Below, one piece after another: positions 33,882-42,131 of a stretch of DNA of 64,000 nt. The first letter of the stretch is position 1; every line of letters begins with the position of its first letter. This DNA is from Clostridium homopropionicum DSM 5847 (lineage in GTDB: Bacteria > Bacillota > Clostridia > Clostridiales > Clostridiaceae). Made by a program: the position numbers and the translations under genes. The stretch lies in contig NZ_LHUR01000018.1 of assembly GCF_001263795.1 (NCBI RefSeq), positions 1 through 64,000 of the forward strand, given 5' to 3'. Below the pieces are notes generated by a model. That model was not told where the DNA came from. It saw only the letters and a list, made by a program, of their open reading frames with translations, and did not search any database.

Positions 33882-33968
33882 TGGTGCCGAAGGCGGGACT
33901 TGAACCCGCACGCTGTTGCCAGCGATGGATTTTGAGTCCATTGCGTCTGCCGATTCCACCACTTCGGC
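33882..33968 (-). tRNA. tRNA-Leu (anticodon CAA)
   Basis: On the - strand the 87-base gene starts GCCGAAGTGGTGGAATCGG, has the anticodon loop CTCAAAA between ATGGA and TCCAT, a class II variable arm, the T loop GGGTTCAAGTCCC and an encoded CCA. Acceptor strands GCCGAAG and CTTCGGC pair fully. The anticodon CAA reads TTG leucine codons. Confidence 0.96.
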
Positions 33969-33984
33969 GCATTTGACGAATATT

Positions 33985-34013
33985 ATAATATCATATTGCC
34001 AAAATTAAGTCAA
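33985..34013 (-). promoter_or_regulatory. Promoter of tRNA-Leu(CAA)
   Basis: On the - strand TTGACT (34013-34008), a 17-base spacer and TATTAT (33990-33985) lie just upstream of the tRNA. Confidence 0.65.
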
Positions 34014-34034
34014 GAAATGTTTTTGTGACATATA

Positions 34035-34265
34035 CTGAGAATTTTACGACGTAAAATTCTTAGTGACCAGTAACCAATTTCCAGTAACCAGTAAAGGAAG
34101 TTTTGCGAAGCAAAACTAGAATTTTATATGAGCGTAGCTCATTATGCTTATTGTAGCTTGCTACAATGGCGGATTTTATAATTATGCTACGCTTAATTAT
34201 TTCATTTACTGGTCACTGGAAACTGGTCACTGGTTACTTAAGAAAAATGCTTCGCATTTTTCTTA
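34035..34265. repeat. Array of six tight hairpins with heptad-repeat inverted arms
   Basis: In 231 bases there are six hairpins with tiny loops: 34035-34063 (loop GAC), 34099-34117 (loop GAA), 34128-34142 (loop GTA), 34150-34167 (loop CTTG), 34178-34200 (loop TAC) and 34239-34265 (loop TTC). Two inverted arms lie between them: 34062-34094, built of GTRACCA heptads, and 34206-34238, built of TGGTYAC heptads; they match at 29 of 33 positions, all differences being transitions. The whole is arranged hairpin-arm-four hairpins-arm-hairpin. It looks like a repeat element or MITE-like insertion between the tRNA and the AIM24 gene, whose stop codon lies in the last hairpin. Confidence 0.75.
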
Positions 34266-35057
34266 TTTTCCATCTAAAATATCTCCTAAGAACCCTAAGG
34301 CACTTCCTTCACCTGTTCTTTTTCCTCCAACCATTGGTGCAGAAGATATTATTTTATCTGCTAGCCTGCTAAATGGTAAAGATTGAATCCATACAGAACC
34401 AGGTCCTGTAACTGTAGCAAAGAATAAACCTTCACCGCTAAAGAAAGCTGATTTTATTCCACCAATATATTGAATATCATAATGAACATCCTTTGTCATG
34501 GCTACAAGGCAGCCAGTATCAATTTTAAGAATTTCTCCAGGCATTAGCTTTTTCTCAATAATAGTTCCGCTAGCATGAACAAAGGCAAGGCCGTCTCCTT
34601 CAAGCTTTTGAAGTATAAATCCTTCACCGCCAAAGAAGCCAACTCCAAGTTTTCTCCTAAAGTCAATTCCTATAGAAACACCTTTAGCTGCACATAAAAA
34701 AGCATCTTTTTGACATATAATTTTTCCACCATATTTACTTAAATCCATAGGAATTATTTTACCAGGATAAGGTGATGCAAAGCTGACACTTTGTCTTCCA
34801 ACTCCAAGGTTTGTAAACATAGTCATAAATAAGCTTTCACCAGTTAGAACTCTTTTACCTGCTCCAAAAAGCTTATTCATGAATCCTGGACCTTCACTGC
34901 CAGTTCCATCTCCAAAAATTGTTTCTAATTGAATTGAAGAATCCATCATCATCATTGCTCCAGCTTCAGCAACAACACTTTCATGAGGATCCAGTTGAAT
35001 CTCAACAAATTGCATATCATCTCCGTATATTTTATAATCTATTTCATGGGCATTCAT
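34263..35057 (-). CDS. AIM24 family protein (TIGR00266-like)
   Basis: The 264-residue protein is glycine-rich with many beta strands and matches the AIM24/TIGR00266 family: [20 protein letters not shown] near the start, [11 protein letters not shown], then [20 protein letters not shown]. The double-psi-like beta barrel family has no firmly known bacterial function; the yeast namesake is mitochondrial. I start at 35057, where GGGAGGTAAT lies upstream on the - strand; the frame runs 15 codons further without a site. The C-terminal codons and stop run into the hairpin array, so the original end may have been altered. Confidence 0.88.
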   Translation of the reverse strand: MNAHEIDYKIYGDDMQFVEIQLDPHESVVAEAGAMMMMDSSIQLETIFGDGTGSEGPGFMNKLFGAGKRVLTGESLFMTMFTNLGVGRQSVSFASPYPGKIIPMDLSKYGGKIICQKDAFLCAAKGVSIGIDFRRKLGVGFFGGEGFILQKLEGDGLAFVHASGTIIEKKLMPGEILKIDTGCLVAMTKDVHYDIQYIGGIKSAFFSGEGLFFATVTGPGSVWIQSLPFSRLADKIISSAPMVGGKRTGEGSALGFLGDILDGK

Positions 35058-35260
35058 GTTATTACCTCCCTCGTATAGTAAAATATAGTTATATTCTATC
35101 AAAATATGAAAATTAATTAAAGTGACTTATGTCATTAGAATATGATAATTTAAGTATTAATATTTATTATTTTCACAGCAAGGTTGATATAAATAGAGAA
35201 AATAGGTAAACTAGTTATAACGTATGAAATAGAAGATGCAAATTTTTTTGGAGGTTTATA

Positions 35261-37906
35261 ATGAAAAAAGAGAGATTATTAATACTTGACGGACATAGTC
35301 TTATGTATAGAGCGTTTTTTGCACTACCTCAATTTACTACTTCCGAAGGTATTCATACCAATGCAATATATGGATTTATAAAAATGCTTTTGAAAATGAG
35401 GGAGGAATTAAAGCCAGATTACATTGTCACAGCCTTCGATAAAAAAGCACCTACTTTTAGACATGAGAAATATGAAAATTACAAGGCTGGTAGAGAAAAA
35501 ATGCCAGAAGAACTAAGAGGACAGTTTTCAATTTTGAAAGAATTTCTTCAAATGTTAGCAATTAATATATTTGAAATTGATGGCTTTGAAGCAGATGACA
35601 TAATTGGTACTCTTTCAAAATATGCTGAAGAAAAAGATATAGAAGTATATATAGTAACAGGTGATAGAGATGCACTGCAACTTGCAACAGACAATGTAAA
35701 AGTCGTAATAAATAAAAAGGGTATGAGTGAAAAAGAAATTTACGATAGAAATAGAATGATTCAGGAATTTGGTGTTACTCCAACTGAATTTATAGATGTA
35801 AAAGGGTTAATGGGCGATAAATCTGATAATATACCAGGGGTTCCAGGCGTAGGAAGTAAAACTGCCTATAAACTAATAGCTGAATATGGTAGTATTGAAA
35901 ACTTATTAGAAAACATAGAAAGTGTAAAGGGGAAAAAACTAAAAGAAAATCTTATAGAAAATACTGAACAAGCAATTTTTAGTAAAAAGTTAGCAACAAT
36001 AATGACTGATGTTCCAATTGATATAGTTTTAGAAGATATAAAATCAAAGGAAAGCTACAACAAAGAAGGAATTAAAGAATTATTTAAAAAACTTGAATTT
36101 AAATCACTTATGGGTGCTTTAGATGATGATGGCGATAAAGAAGTCACTAACATAGAAGATAAAAATATAAAAGAAACAAAGGAGTCTTTTATATTTGAAG
36201 TAATAGATTCATTAGAAAGTTTGAAAGAGGTCTTAGAAAGTATAGAAAATACAATTTATATGCAGTTTGAATTTTTAAATCCAAATATATTTTCAAAAGT
36301 AGAATTCAATAAATTTTATTTGAAAAATAACGATATTACATATTGCATAATGATAAAGAAAATAAAGGATGCAAATTCAGAAGAAACAATAGCACTTTTA
36401 AAAAACTTTTTTGAAAATGAAAAAATACAAAAGGTATGTCACGATTGTAAAATGGCATATGTGGCCTTAAACAAAGATAATATTTTTATTAAGGGGCTTA
36501 TTTTTGATACAAAAATAGCTGCTTATTTGATAAAGCCTGAAAGTAAGGATTATATTATTAGCGAATTAGTAAAAGAAAAATTAAATGTAGAATTATCTGG
36601 TGAAGCAGATGAAATAAAATCCAAAGAGGTATTCTATTTAAAATCACTGTTTGAAGAGTTAAATAAAGAAATTCACCAGTTGGAAATGGAAAGACTGTTT
36701 GAACAGGTGGAGCTGCCGCTTATTGAGGTCTTAGCTTCAATGGAGACCTTAGGATTTAAGGTGGATAAGGATAGACTAGTTGAAATAGGGGAAAAATTCA
36801 AAATAAAAATTCAAGAACTTGAAAAAGAAATATTCTCTTTGGCTGAAGAAGAATTTAATATTAAATCTCCTAAGCAGTTAGGGAAAATATTATTCGAAAA
36901 GCTTGACTTGCCTACTGTTAAAAAGACTAAAACGGGATATTCTACAAATGCTGAAGTTCTAGAAAAGCTTAAAGCTAAACATCCAATAATACCTAAAATT
37001 TTAGAGTATAGACAAATTACTAAACTGGATTCAACTTATGTAGAAGGTTTAAAAAATGTCATTGATGAAGACAATAAAATTCATTCAAGTTTTCATCAGA
37101 CTGTAACAACTACAGGAAGGCTTTCAAGTACTGAGCCTAACTTGCAAAACATACCAATTAAGTATGAGATGGGAAGGGAAATAAGAAAAGTATTTGTTCC
37201 TGAAAATGATAATTGTTTAATATTATCAGCAGACTATTCTCAAATTGAGTTAAGAGTTCTGGCTCATATTGCTAAGGATGAAAAATTTATAAATGCTTTT
37301 AAGAATCATGAGGATATTCATAGAAGAACAGCCTCAGAGGTATTTAAAGTAGATATAGATAAGGTTACTCCATTAATGAGAAGTAATGCTAAAGCAGTAA
37401 ATTTTGGGATAGTTTATGGTATAGGGTCTTTTAGTTTAGCCGAAGATATAAATGTTTCAAGAAAAGAGGCTCAAGCTTATATAGATGCATATTTTGAAAG
37501 ATATCCTATGGTTAAGAGGTATATTGATGAAGTAATAAAACAGGCACATAAAGATGGATATGTAAAAACTATAATGAATAGAAGAAGATTTATACCAGAA
37601 GTACAGTCGAGCAATAAAATATTAAGAGCCTTTGGGGAAAGACTGGCAATGAATACACCAATACAAGGCAGTGCTGCTGATATAATAAAGCTTGCTATGG
37701 TAAATGTATATAAAGAATTAAAAGACAGAAAGTTAAAAACTTCTTTAATACTTCAGGTTCATGATGAATTGATACTAAATGTTTATAAGGATGAATTAGA
37801 AGAGGTTAAAAAAATTATTATTGACAAAATGGAAAAGGCAATGGAATTATCTGTACCGCTTGAGGCAGATATAAATATAGGGAATAACTGGTATGAGGCT
37901 AAATAA
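35261..37906 (+). CDS. polA: DNA polymerase I
   Basis: This 881-residue protein has the three PolA regions. The 5'-3' exonuclease (about 1-290) shows LILDGHSLMYRAFFALP, FEADDIIGTL and GDKSDNIPGVPGVGSKTA. The middle domain (about 310-470) keeps the 3'-5' exonuclease fold but lacks the metal-binding DxE: the first motif reads YMQFEF. Proofreading is therefore probably lost, as in Bacillus and Thermus enzymes. The polymerase domain has DYSQIELRVLAHIA (motif A), the O helix RSNAKAVNFGIVYG and QVHDELIL (motif C). It handles Okazaki-fragment and repair synthesis. coaE follows 11 bases later, a common order. Confidence 0.97.
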   Translation: MKKERLLILDGHSLMYRAFFALPQFTTSEGIHTNAIYGFIKMLLKMREELKPDYIVTAFDKKAPTFRHEKYENYKAGREKMPEELRGQFSILKEFLQMLAINIFEIDGFEADDIIGTLSKYAEEKDIEVYIVTGDRDALQLATDNVKVVINKKGMSEKEIYDRNRMIQEFGVTPTEFIDVKGLMGDKSDNIPGVPGVGSKTAYKLIAEYGSIENLLENIESVKGKKLKENLIENTEQAIFSKKLATIMTDVPIDIVLEDIKSKESYNKEGIKELFKKLEFKSLMGALDDDGDKEVTNIEDKNIKETKESFIFEVIDSLESLKEVLESIENTIYMQFEFLNPNIFSKVEFNKFYLKNNDITYCIMIKKIKDANSEETIALLKNFFENEKIQKVCHDCKMAYVALNKDNIFIKGLIFDTKIAAYLIKPESKDYIISELVKEKLNVELSGEADEIKSKEVFYLKSLFEELNKEIHQLEMERLFEQVELPLIEVLASMETLGFKVDKDRLVEIGEKFKIKIQELEKEIFSLAEEEFNIKSPKQLGKILFEKLDLPTVKKTKTGYSTNAEVLEKLKAKHPIIPKILEYRQITKLDSTYVEGLKNVIDEDNKIHSSFHQTVTTTGRLSSTEPNLQNIPIKYEMGREIRKVFVPENDNCLILSADYSQIELRVLAHIAKDEKFINAFKNHEDIHRRTASEVFKVDIDKVTPLMRSNAKAVNFGIVYGIGSFSLAEDINVSRKEAQAYIDAYFERYPMVKRYIDEVIKQAHKDGYVKTIMNRRRFIPEVQSSNKILRAFGERLAMNTPIQGSAADIIKLAMVNVYKELKDRKLKTSLILQVHDELILNVYKDELEEVKKIIIDKMEKAMELSVPLEADINIGNNWYEAK

Positions 37907-37917
37907 TGGAGGTTATT

Positions 37918-38523
37918 ATGATAAAAGTTGGACTTACAGGGGGAATTGGAAGCGGGAAAAGTACCGTATCTAATATTTTAAGGGAACAAAATATCCCTAT
38001 TATTGATGCAGATATTATATCAAGAGAGGTATTAGAGCTTTATCCAGAGATAATTGAGAAAATTAAAACTGATTTTGGATTTGAATTTGTAGATGAAAAT
38101 GGGAAATTAAAGAGACGCGAATTTGGAAACTACATTTTTAAAAATAAAACACACAGGATAAATTATGAAAAAATAATAATACCATTTATAAAAACAGAAA
38201 TATTTAAAAGATTAGATCAATACAATGAATTAGGAGAAGAAATATGTATTGTAGATGCACCTACCTTAATTGAGCATTCCATTCATGAGGATATGGATGC
38301 TAACATTTTAGTATGGGTATGCAGAGAAATTCAGATAGACAGAGTTATTAAAAGGGACTTACTTGAAGAACACCAGGTATTAGATAGAATAAATTCTCAA
38401 ATGACACTTGAAGAAAAAAAGTCGAAGGTAAATTTTATAATAGATAACTCTGGAGATCTTAAAAAAACTAGAGAACAAATTAATAAAATTTTAGCAGCTA
38501 TAAAAAATATTAGGGAGGAGTAA
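37918..38523 (+). CDS. coaE: Dephospho-CoA kinase
   Basis: CoaE adds the 3' phosphate to dephospho-CoA in the last step of CoA synthesis. The 201-residue protein starts IKVGLTGGIGSGKSTVSN, the P-loop, and shows IIDADIISREVL and VDAPTLIEHSIHEDMD with the substrate-binding region. The start is placed at 37918 with TGGAGG upstream; an ATG at 37906 overlaps the polA stop and has the site inside it. The stop overlaps the next gene's ATG by one base, so the polA-coaE-transglycosylase trio is one operon. Confidence 0.95.
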   Translation: MIKVGLTGGIGSGKSTVSNILREQNIPIIDADIISREVLELYPEIIEKIKTDFGFEFVDENGKLKRREFGNYIFKNKTHRINYEKIIIPFIKTEIFKRLDQYNELGEEICIVDAPTLIEHSIHEDMDANILVWVCREIQIDRVIKRDLLEEHQVLDRINSQMTLEEKKSKVNFIIDNSGDLKKTREQINKILAAIKNIREE

Positions 38524-39131
38524 TGAAAAAAAATAGAAAAAAGTCAATGATATTTGTATTGATCTTAACTTTATTATTAGTAGTTTTAAATTTAAAAAAC
38601 ATAGTAAAAACTTTTTATCCTCTAAACTACAAAGAATATATAGAAACATATTCAAATGAGTATAATTTGAATCCACTATTTGTGGCCGCTGTAATTAAAG
38701 CAGAAAGTAATTTTCAAGTAGATGCAGTTTCAAAAAGAGATGCTAGAGGACTTATGCAAATCACACCTTCTACTGCAAAATGGGCCGCATCCAAATTAAG
38801 AATAGATAATTTTGATATAAATAGCTTGTATGACCCTGAGTTAAATATCAAAATTGGATGTTGGTATCTAAATGATCTTTGTAAAGAATTTGGCACTGAT
38901 ACTACTGTGATTTTAGCGGCATATAATGGTGGCAGAGGGAACGTTAATAAGTGGCTAAGTAATAAAGAATACTCTAAAGATGGAAAAAAATTAGATTACA
39001 TACCCTTTAAAGAAACAGACCAATATGTAAAAAAGATAGAAGTAAATTATAATATTTATAAGTTCTTATATGGCCAAGATGGAGATTATATAAAGTTTTT
39101 AAAATTAGTTTTTTCTAAATTTTTATTATAA
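38523..39131 (+). CDS. Lytic transglycosylase (SLT family)
   Basis: This 202-residue protein has a basic N-terminus (KKNRKKS) and one membrane anchor (about residues 9-28), then an SLT lysozyme-like domain: AAVIKAESNFQVDAVSKRDA with the catalytic Glu, GLMQITPSTAKWAA, and VILAAYNGGRGNVNKW. It cleaves glycan strands with formation of 1,6-anhydro-MurNAc, outside the membrane. The start ATG shares one base with the coaE stop; AGGGAGGAG is just upstream. It is often found after coaE in clostridia. It may serve spore cortex or wall turnover; the target is not certain. Confidence 0.93.
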   Translation: MKKNRKKSMIFVLILTLLLVVLNLKNIVKTFYPLNYKEYIETYSNEYNLNPLFVAAVIKAESNFQVDAVSKRDARGLMQITPSTAKWAASKLRIDNFDINSLYDPELNIKIGCWYLNDLCKEFGTDTTVILAAYNGGRGNVNKWLSNKEYSKDGKKLDYIPFKETDQYVKKIEVNYNIYKFLYGQDGDYIKFLKLVFSKFLL

Positions 39132-39136
39132 GACTA

Positions 39137-39164
39137 TTGACAGTGTGTATTATGATAGTATAAT
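39137..39164 (+). promoter_or_regulatory. Promoter of tRNA-Leu(AAG)
   Basis: TTGACA (39137-39142), a 16-base spacer and TATAAT (39159-39164), 28 bases before the tRNA. Confidence 0.8.
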
Positions 39165-39191
39165 TATATAGGTAAATATTATTTATACTAT

Positions 39192-39276
39192 GCAGGAGTG
39201 GCGGAATGGGCAGACGCGTGCGTTTAAGGGGCGCATACCGCGAGGTGTATGGGTTCAAGTCCCATCTTCTGCACCA
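39192..39276 (+). tRNA. tRNA-Leu (anticodon AAG)
   Basis: The 85-base gene begins GCAGGAGTGGCGGAATGGG. The anticodon stem TGCGT/GCGCA encloses the loop TTAAGGG with AAG at positions 34-36. A long variable arm, the T loop GGGTTCAAGTCCC and an encoded CCA follow. The acceptor GCAGGAG pairs with CTTCTGC. A34 is normally deaminated to inosine, so it would read CTN codons. Confidence 0.95.
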
Positions 39277-39325
39277 AACCGATTTAGAAAGTTTTTCTAA
39301 ATCGGTTTATTTTTTTTATTTTTAT
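39277..39325 (+). terminator. Terminator of tRNA-Leu(AAG)
   Basis: AACCGATTTAGAAA pairs with TTTCTAAATCGGTT around a short T loop, followed by a long T run. Confidence 0.9.
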
Positions 39326-39399
39326 AACATATATTTACAAAAATTTATAAAAAAAATTCGATATTTTTAATAATTCAATAAAATATTTACATATTTTAC

Positions 39400-39428
39400 T
39401 TGAACATCATTAATCATGGTGATATAAT
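39400..39428 (+). promoter_or_regulatory. Promoter of the hemerythrin gene
   Basis: TTGAAC (39400-39405), a 17-base spacer and TATAAT (39423-39428). The spacer contains an ATCA...TGAT pair that could be a binding site. Confidence 0.7.
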
Positions 39429-39464
39429 CTTGAATAAATTACAATTTTGAGGGGGATATTGTAT

Positions 39465-39857
39465 ATGTTTAAATGGAAAGAGGATTATAGTATTGGAGTG
39501 GAATTAATAGACACTCAGCATGAAGAATTGTTCAATATTGCAAATAAGGCATATGAGCTTTTAAAAAATGATTTCTTTACTGATAAATATGACAAAATCA
39601 TTGAAATATTAGAGGAATTAAAAGAGTATACAATTTTTCATTTTAAAACTGAAGAAGAATTTATGTTAAATAAAAAATATAAAAAATTCTTCTCTCACAA
39701 AATTGAACATGATAATTTTATACAAAAAATTAATAATGTTGATTTAAAAAAGGTTGATCAAGAACAGCAAAAGTATTTAATGGATATACTAGAATTTGTA
39801 GTGCAATGGATTAATCAGCACATTCTAGAAAGAGACAAGTTTATTATGGTTGACTAA
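39465..39857 (+). CDS. Bacteriohemerythrin
   Basis: This 130-residue protein has all hemerythrin iron ligands in order: DTQHEELF (first His), HFKTEEEFM (His and Glu), HKIEHDNF (His pair) and WINQHILERDKF (His and Asp). The four-helix bundle holds a di-iron centre that binds oxygen, storing it or delivering it to detoxifying enzymes in anaerobes. The start is set at 39465 after GAGGGGG; an in-frame TTG at 39447 would contain that site. It has its own promoter and terminator, so it is a single-gene unit. Confidence 0.95.
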   Translation: MFKWKEDYSIGVELIDTQHEELFNIANKAYELLKNDFFTDKYDKIIEILEELKEYTIFHFKTEEEFMLNKKYKKFFSHKIEHDNFIQKINNVDLKKVDQEQQKYLMDILEFVVQWINQHILERDKFIMVD

Positions 39858-39892
39858 TTTCAATTAATTTAGTAAGCTGTGATTTTTAATTA

Positions 39893-39917
39893 ACACCCCA
39901 GTGGGTGTATTTTTTAT
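39893..39917 (+). terminator. Intrinsic terminator
   Basis: ACACCC pairs with GGGTGT around CAGT, then ATTTTTT. Confidence 0.75.
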
Positions 39918-39932
39918 GTCCACTTATTTTAC

Positions 39933-39962
39933 TTGAATAAGAGTTATAAAAAATAGTATAAT
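39933..39962 (+). promoter_or_regulatory. Promoter before the unknown gene at 40039
   Basis: TTGAAT (39933-39938), an 18-base spacer and TATAAT (39957-39962). Confidence 0.65.
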
Positions 39963-40038
39963 ACATGAAAGTATTTTTTTTAAAATCCATTCATAATAGT
40001 AATTATAATATAAAACAATTTAGTTTATTGAGGGAAAA

Positions 40039-40482
40039 ATGAATTACAATAAAAATAGTAAAGATAATAAAGTTGATAAGGACAAAACTAATTTGTTAGA
40101 TGAAAAAGCAAAAAATCAAGATGATAAAAATATGATTCAATGCCAAAAGTCAGATGATAAACTAAGCGAAAGTATACAGGATGCAACTGATATTTTAACT
40201 AATATTAATATAATAAAAGATGAACTTTGCAAATTACCATTAGACCCATGTGAAAAGGAAATTTATGAAAATAACCTATTTCCTATGTTGAATTTATTAT
40301 ATTATCTTTCTAATGTATCAGTTAATCTAGCAAATAGTGCAAATACCTTAACTAATTCAACAATTGTATTTAGGAAAAAATCTGAAATAAAGGATACTAT
40401 AAATTTGGTTTATGATATTAATAAAAAATGTGAGAAAGTATACGAAGTATTAGAAAAACGAATAGATAAATTTATTTATTAG
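40039..40482 (+). CDS. Acidic/basic mixed-charge protein, unknown
   Basis: This 147-residue protein has a disordered, Lys/Asp/Asn-rich N-terminus (about residues 1-45), then a helical domain with INIIKDELCKLPLDPCEKEI and a Leu/Asn-rich helix pair (SNVSVNLANSANTLTNSTIV). It has no signal peptide or membrane segment. No known family is recognised. GAGGGAA precedes the ATG, and a promoter lies 77 bases upstream. It is separated by 12 bases from the PheB-type gene, so the two are likely co-transcribed. Confidence 0.8.
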   Translation: MNYNKNSKDNKVDKDKTNLLDEKAKNQDDKNMIQCQKSDDKLSESIQDATDILTNINIIKDELCKLPLDPCEKEIYENNLFPMLNLLYYLSNVSVNLANSANTLTNSTIVFRKKSEIKDTINLVYDINKKCEKVYEVLEKRIDKFIY

Positions 40483-40494
40483 TTAGGAGGAATT

Positions 40495-40929
40495 ATGGAT
40501 AAATACTTAATAATTAATACACAAATATTGCCAGATATATTTGAAAAGGTTTTACAGGTAAAAGAAATGCTTAGAACTGGCAAAGCTAAAGACATTTCAG
40601 ATGCAGTAAAGTTAGTTGGAATAAGCAGAAGTTCTTATTATAAATATAAGGACTATGTTTTTTCAGTTGCTGAAGGAACCAATGTTCAAAAGGCTACAAT
40701 AGGATTCCTTCTATCTCACAAAGCAGGTACCTTATCAAGAATATTAGATAGAATGGCACAGGTTAACGGAAATATATTAACCATTAATCAAGATATTCCT
40801 GTAAATAATGCTGCTAACGTTACAATTACATTGGATATTTCAGCAATGAACGTTGAATTAAATACTTTTATTGAGGAAGTAGAGAATATGGACAACGTTG
40901 TTAAAATAACTTTAATAGCAGTGGAATAA
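40495..40929 (+). CDS. pheB: ACT-domain protein (PheB/UPF0735 family)
   Basis: This 144-residue protein has an N-terminal helix-turn-helix-like part (VKLVGISRSSYYKYKDYVF) followed by a C-terminal ACT domain (ATIGFLLSHKAGTLSRILDR, then VNGNILTINQDIPVNNAANV). ACT domains bind amino acids. The PheB/UPF0735 family was first linked with phenylalanine metabolism in Bacillus, but its role is not settled. TTAGGAGG precedes the ATG. No phe genes are adjacent, so the regulatory target is unknown. Confidence 0.87.
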   Translation: MDKYLIINTQILPDIFEKVLQVKEMLRTGKAKDISDAVKLVGISRSSYYKYKDYVFSVAEGTNVQKATIGFLLSHKAGTLSRILDRMAQVNGNILTINQDIPVNNAANVTITLDISAMNVELNTFIEEVENMDNVVKITLIAVE

Positions 40930-41006
40930 AATTAATTATTGAAGTGTATTTAAATTAGAATTATATGCATAACTTATTAATAAAGGTAAAATTAGGAGGT
41001 GCATAT

Positions 41007-41375
41007 ATGGAATATAGTAAAGAAGATTTAAAAAACATGAACATAAGTGATGAAAGTGATATAGATATGGAATACGATATGGTCCCAATGCCCATGGCCT
41101 TATATAATAATTTTTATGAAATATATGAGCCAAGCTTTATGGCAATTATTCCAGAAATGATGGAGATAGGAGAAGAGTCTTTTCAAAAATTTGGTGATGA
41201 ATTAACAAGAAAAAAAGATTATACTCCAAATGAAATAAATAGAATACTTATGAAAATAGAACGATACAATCCAGGAGTATTTAGAGAGATGAAAATGTAT
41301 GGAATGCCATATAAATCTACAAAAGCATTAATTAAAAAAATTATTAGACTTACCTTAATATATGAAGAGAATTGA
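41007..41375 (+). CDS. Protein of unknown function (122 aa)
   Basis: The chosen start at 41007 follows TTAGGAGG and gives 122 residues. An acidic N-terminus (EYSKEDLKNMNISDESDIDM) leads into a Pro/Met-rich turn (VPMPMALYNNFYEIYEPSF) and then a helical part with ELTRKKDYTPNEINRILMKI. There is no membrane segment or known motif. An alternative in-frame start lies 14 codons upstream without a good site. It lies between the ACT gene and a strong terminator and may be the last gene of that operon. Confidence 0.78.
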   Translation: MEYSKEDLKNMNISDESDIDMEYDMVPMPMALYNNFYEIYEPSFMAIIPEMMEIGEESFQKFGDELTRKKDYTPNEINRILMKIERYNPGVFREMKMYGMPYKSTKALIKKIIRLTLIYEEN

Positions 41376-41385
41376 TAATCTTAAT

Positions 41386-41422
41386 AAAAAAAGCCTTCAA
41401 GATAAAACTTGAAGGCTTTTTT
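41386..41422 (+). terminator. Intrinsic terminator
   Basis: AAAAAAGCCTTCAAG pairs with CTTGAAGGCTTTTTT around a 6-base loop. Confidence 0.88.
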
Positions 41423-41470
41423 AAAGGGAAAAATTAATTTTTGTAGAATTAAAATACTGAGGTGTAACTA

Positions 41471-41974
41471 ATGTTTGATATTAAAATAAATTCGGATAAA
41501 ATTCAAATTACTAGTATAGAAAAAGAAGATTTAGGAAATATATATAGATGGATTACTTGTCAGGTAGAACCTATTAATAATAATTTAGATTTTATAAATG
41601 AAGCTGAATTTTATGAAAGATTTATAGAATATTATTTAAATGAATGCGAGTTCTTTCTAAAAATAGAAATACATAATGAATTAACTGGTATTTTAAAGGG
41701 AAGAGCAGAGTTTAAAAACCCTAACGAAGTTTGGATTAATTATGTTTTTTTTAGTCAAAAATATAGAAATCTAGGCTTAGGGAGTATAATTTTAAAAGAA
41801 ATAATAGAATATTTTACTAAAGATTTTGGTATAATAAATTTTTTTGTAAAGATTGAAGAAGATAATTTTAATACATTTGATTTTTGGAAAAAAAATAAAT
41901 TCATTATTTTGGAATTTTTAGTTGAAAAAGGTAAGAAAAGAAAAGCGATTATGAAAAAAATTGGGAATGTGTGA
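41471..41974 (+). CDS. GNAT-family N-acetyltransferase
   Basis: This 167-residue protein fits the GNAT fold: beta strands in the first half, then the acetyl-CoA pyrophosphate loop YRNLGLGSIIL (about residue 98-108, the Q/RxxGxG/A motif with N-L-G-L-G-S) and a C-terminal strand FDFWKKNKFIILEFLVEKGK typical of ribosomal-protein-type acetyltransferases. The substrate is unknown. GAGGTG precedes the ATG. It has no clear partner; a hairpin ends the upstream gene. Confidence 0.82.
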   Translation: MFDIKINSDKIQITSIEKEDLGNIYRWITCQVEPINNNLDFINEAEFYERFIEYYLNECEFFLKIEIHNELTGILKGRAEFKNPNEVWINYVFFSQKYRNLGLGSIILKEIIEYFTKDFGIINFFVKIEEDNFNTFDFWKKNKFIILEFLVEKGKKRKAIMKKIGNV

Positions 41975-41999
41975 TTTAAAACCAATATTTCTAAAAAAG

Positions 42000-42029
42000 T
42001 TGACAGATATTAATGAAATGGAATATAAT
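42000..42029 (+). promoter_or_regulatory. Promoter of the NlpC/P60 gene
   Basis: TTGACA (42000-42005), an 18-base spacer and TATAAT (42024-42029). It implies a leader of about 95 bases before the GTG start. Confidence 0.75.
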
Positions 42030-42131
42030 AAAAAAAGTAGGTAAAAATAAATAATAATTTGTAACAAAATGAATAACTTTTAATTGACTAATGGAAACGT
42101 TAACAATGAAAGGCTCAAAGGAGGAAAAAAA

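Noticed and set aside
34144-34386. Protein-coding gene inside the hairpin array
   Set aside because: The frame runs through palindromic hairpins and into the antisense of the AIM24 gene, with no ribosome site.
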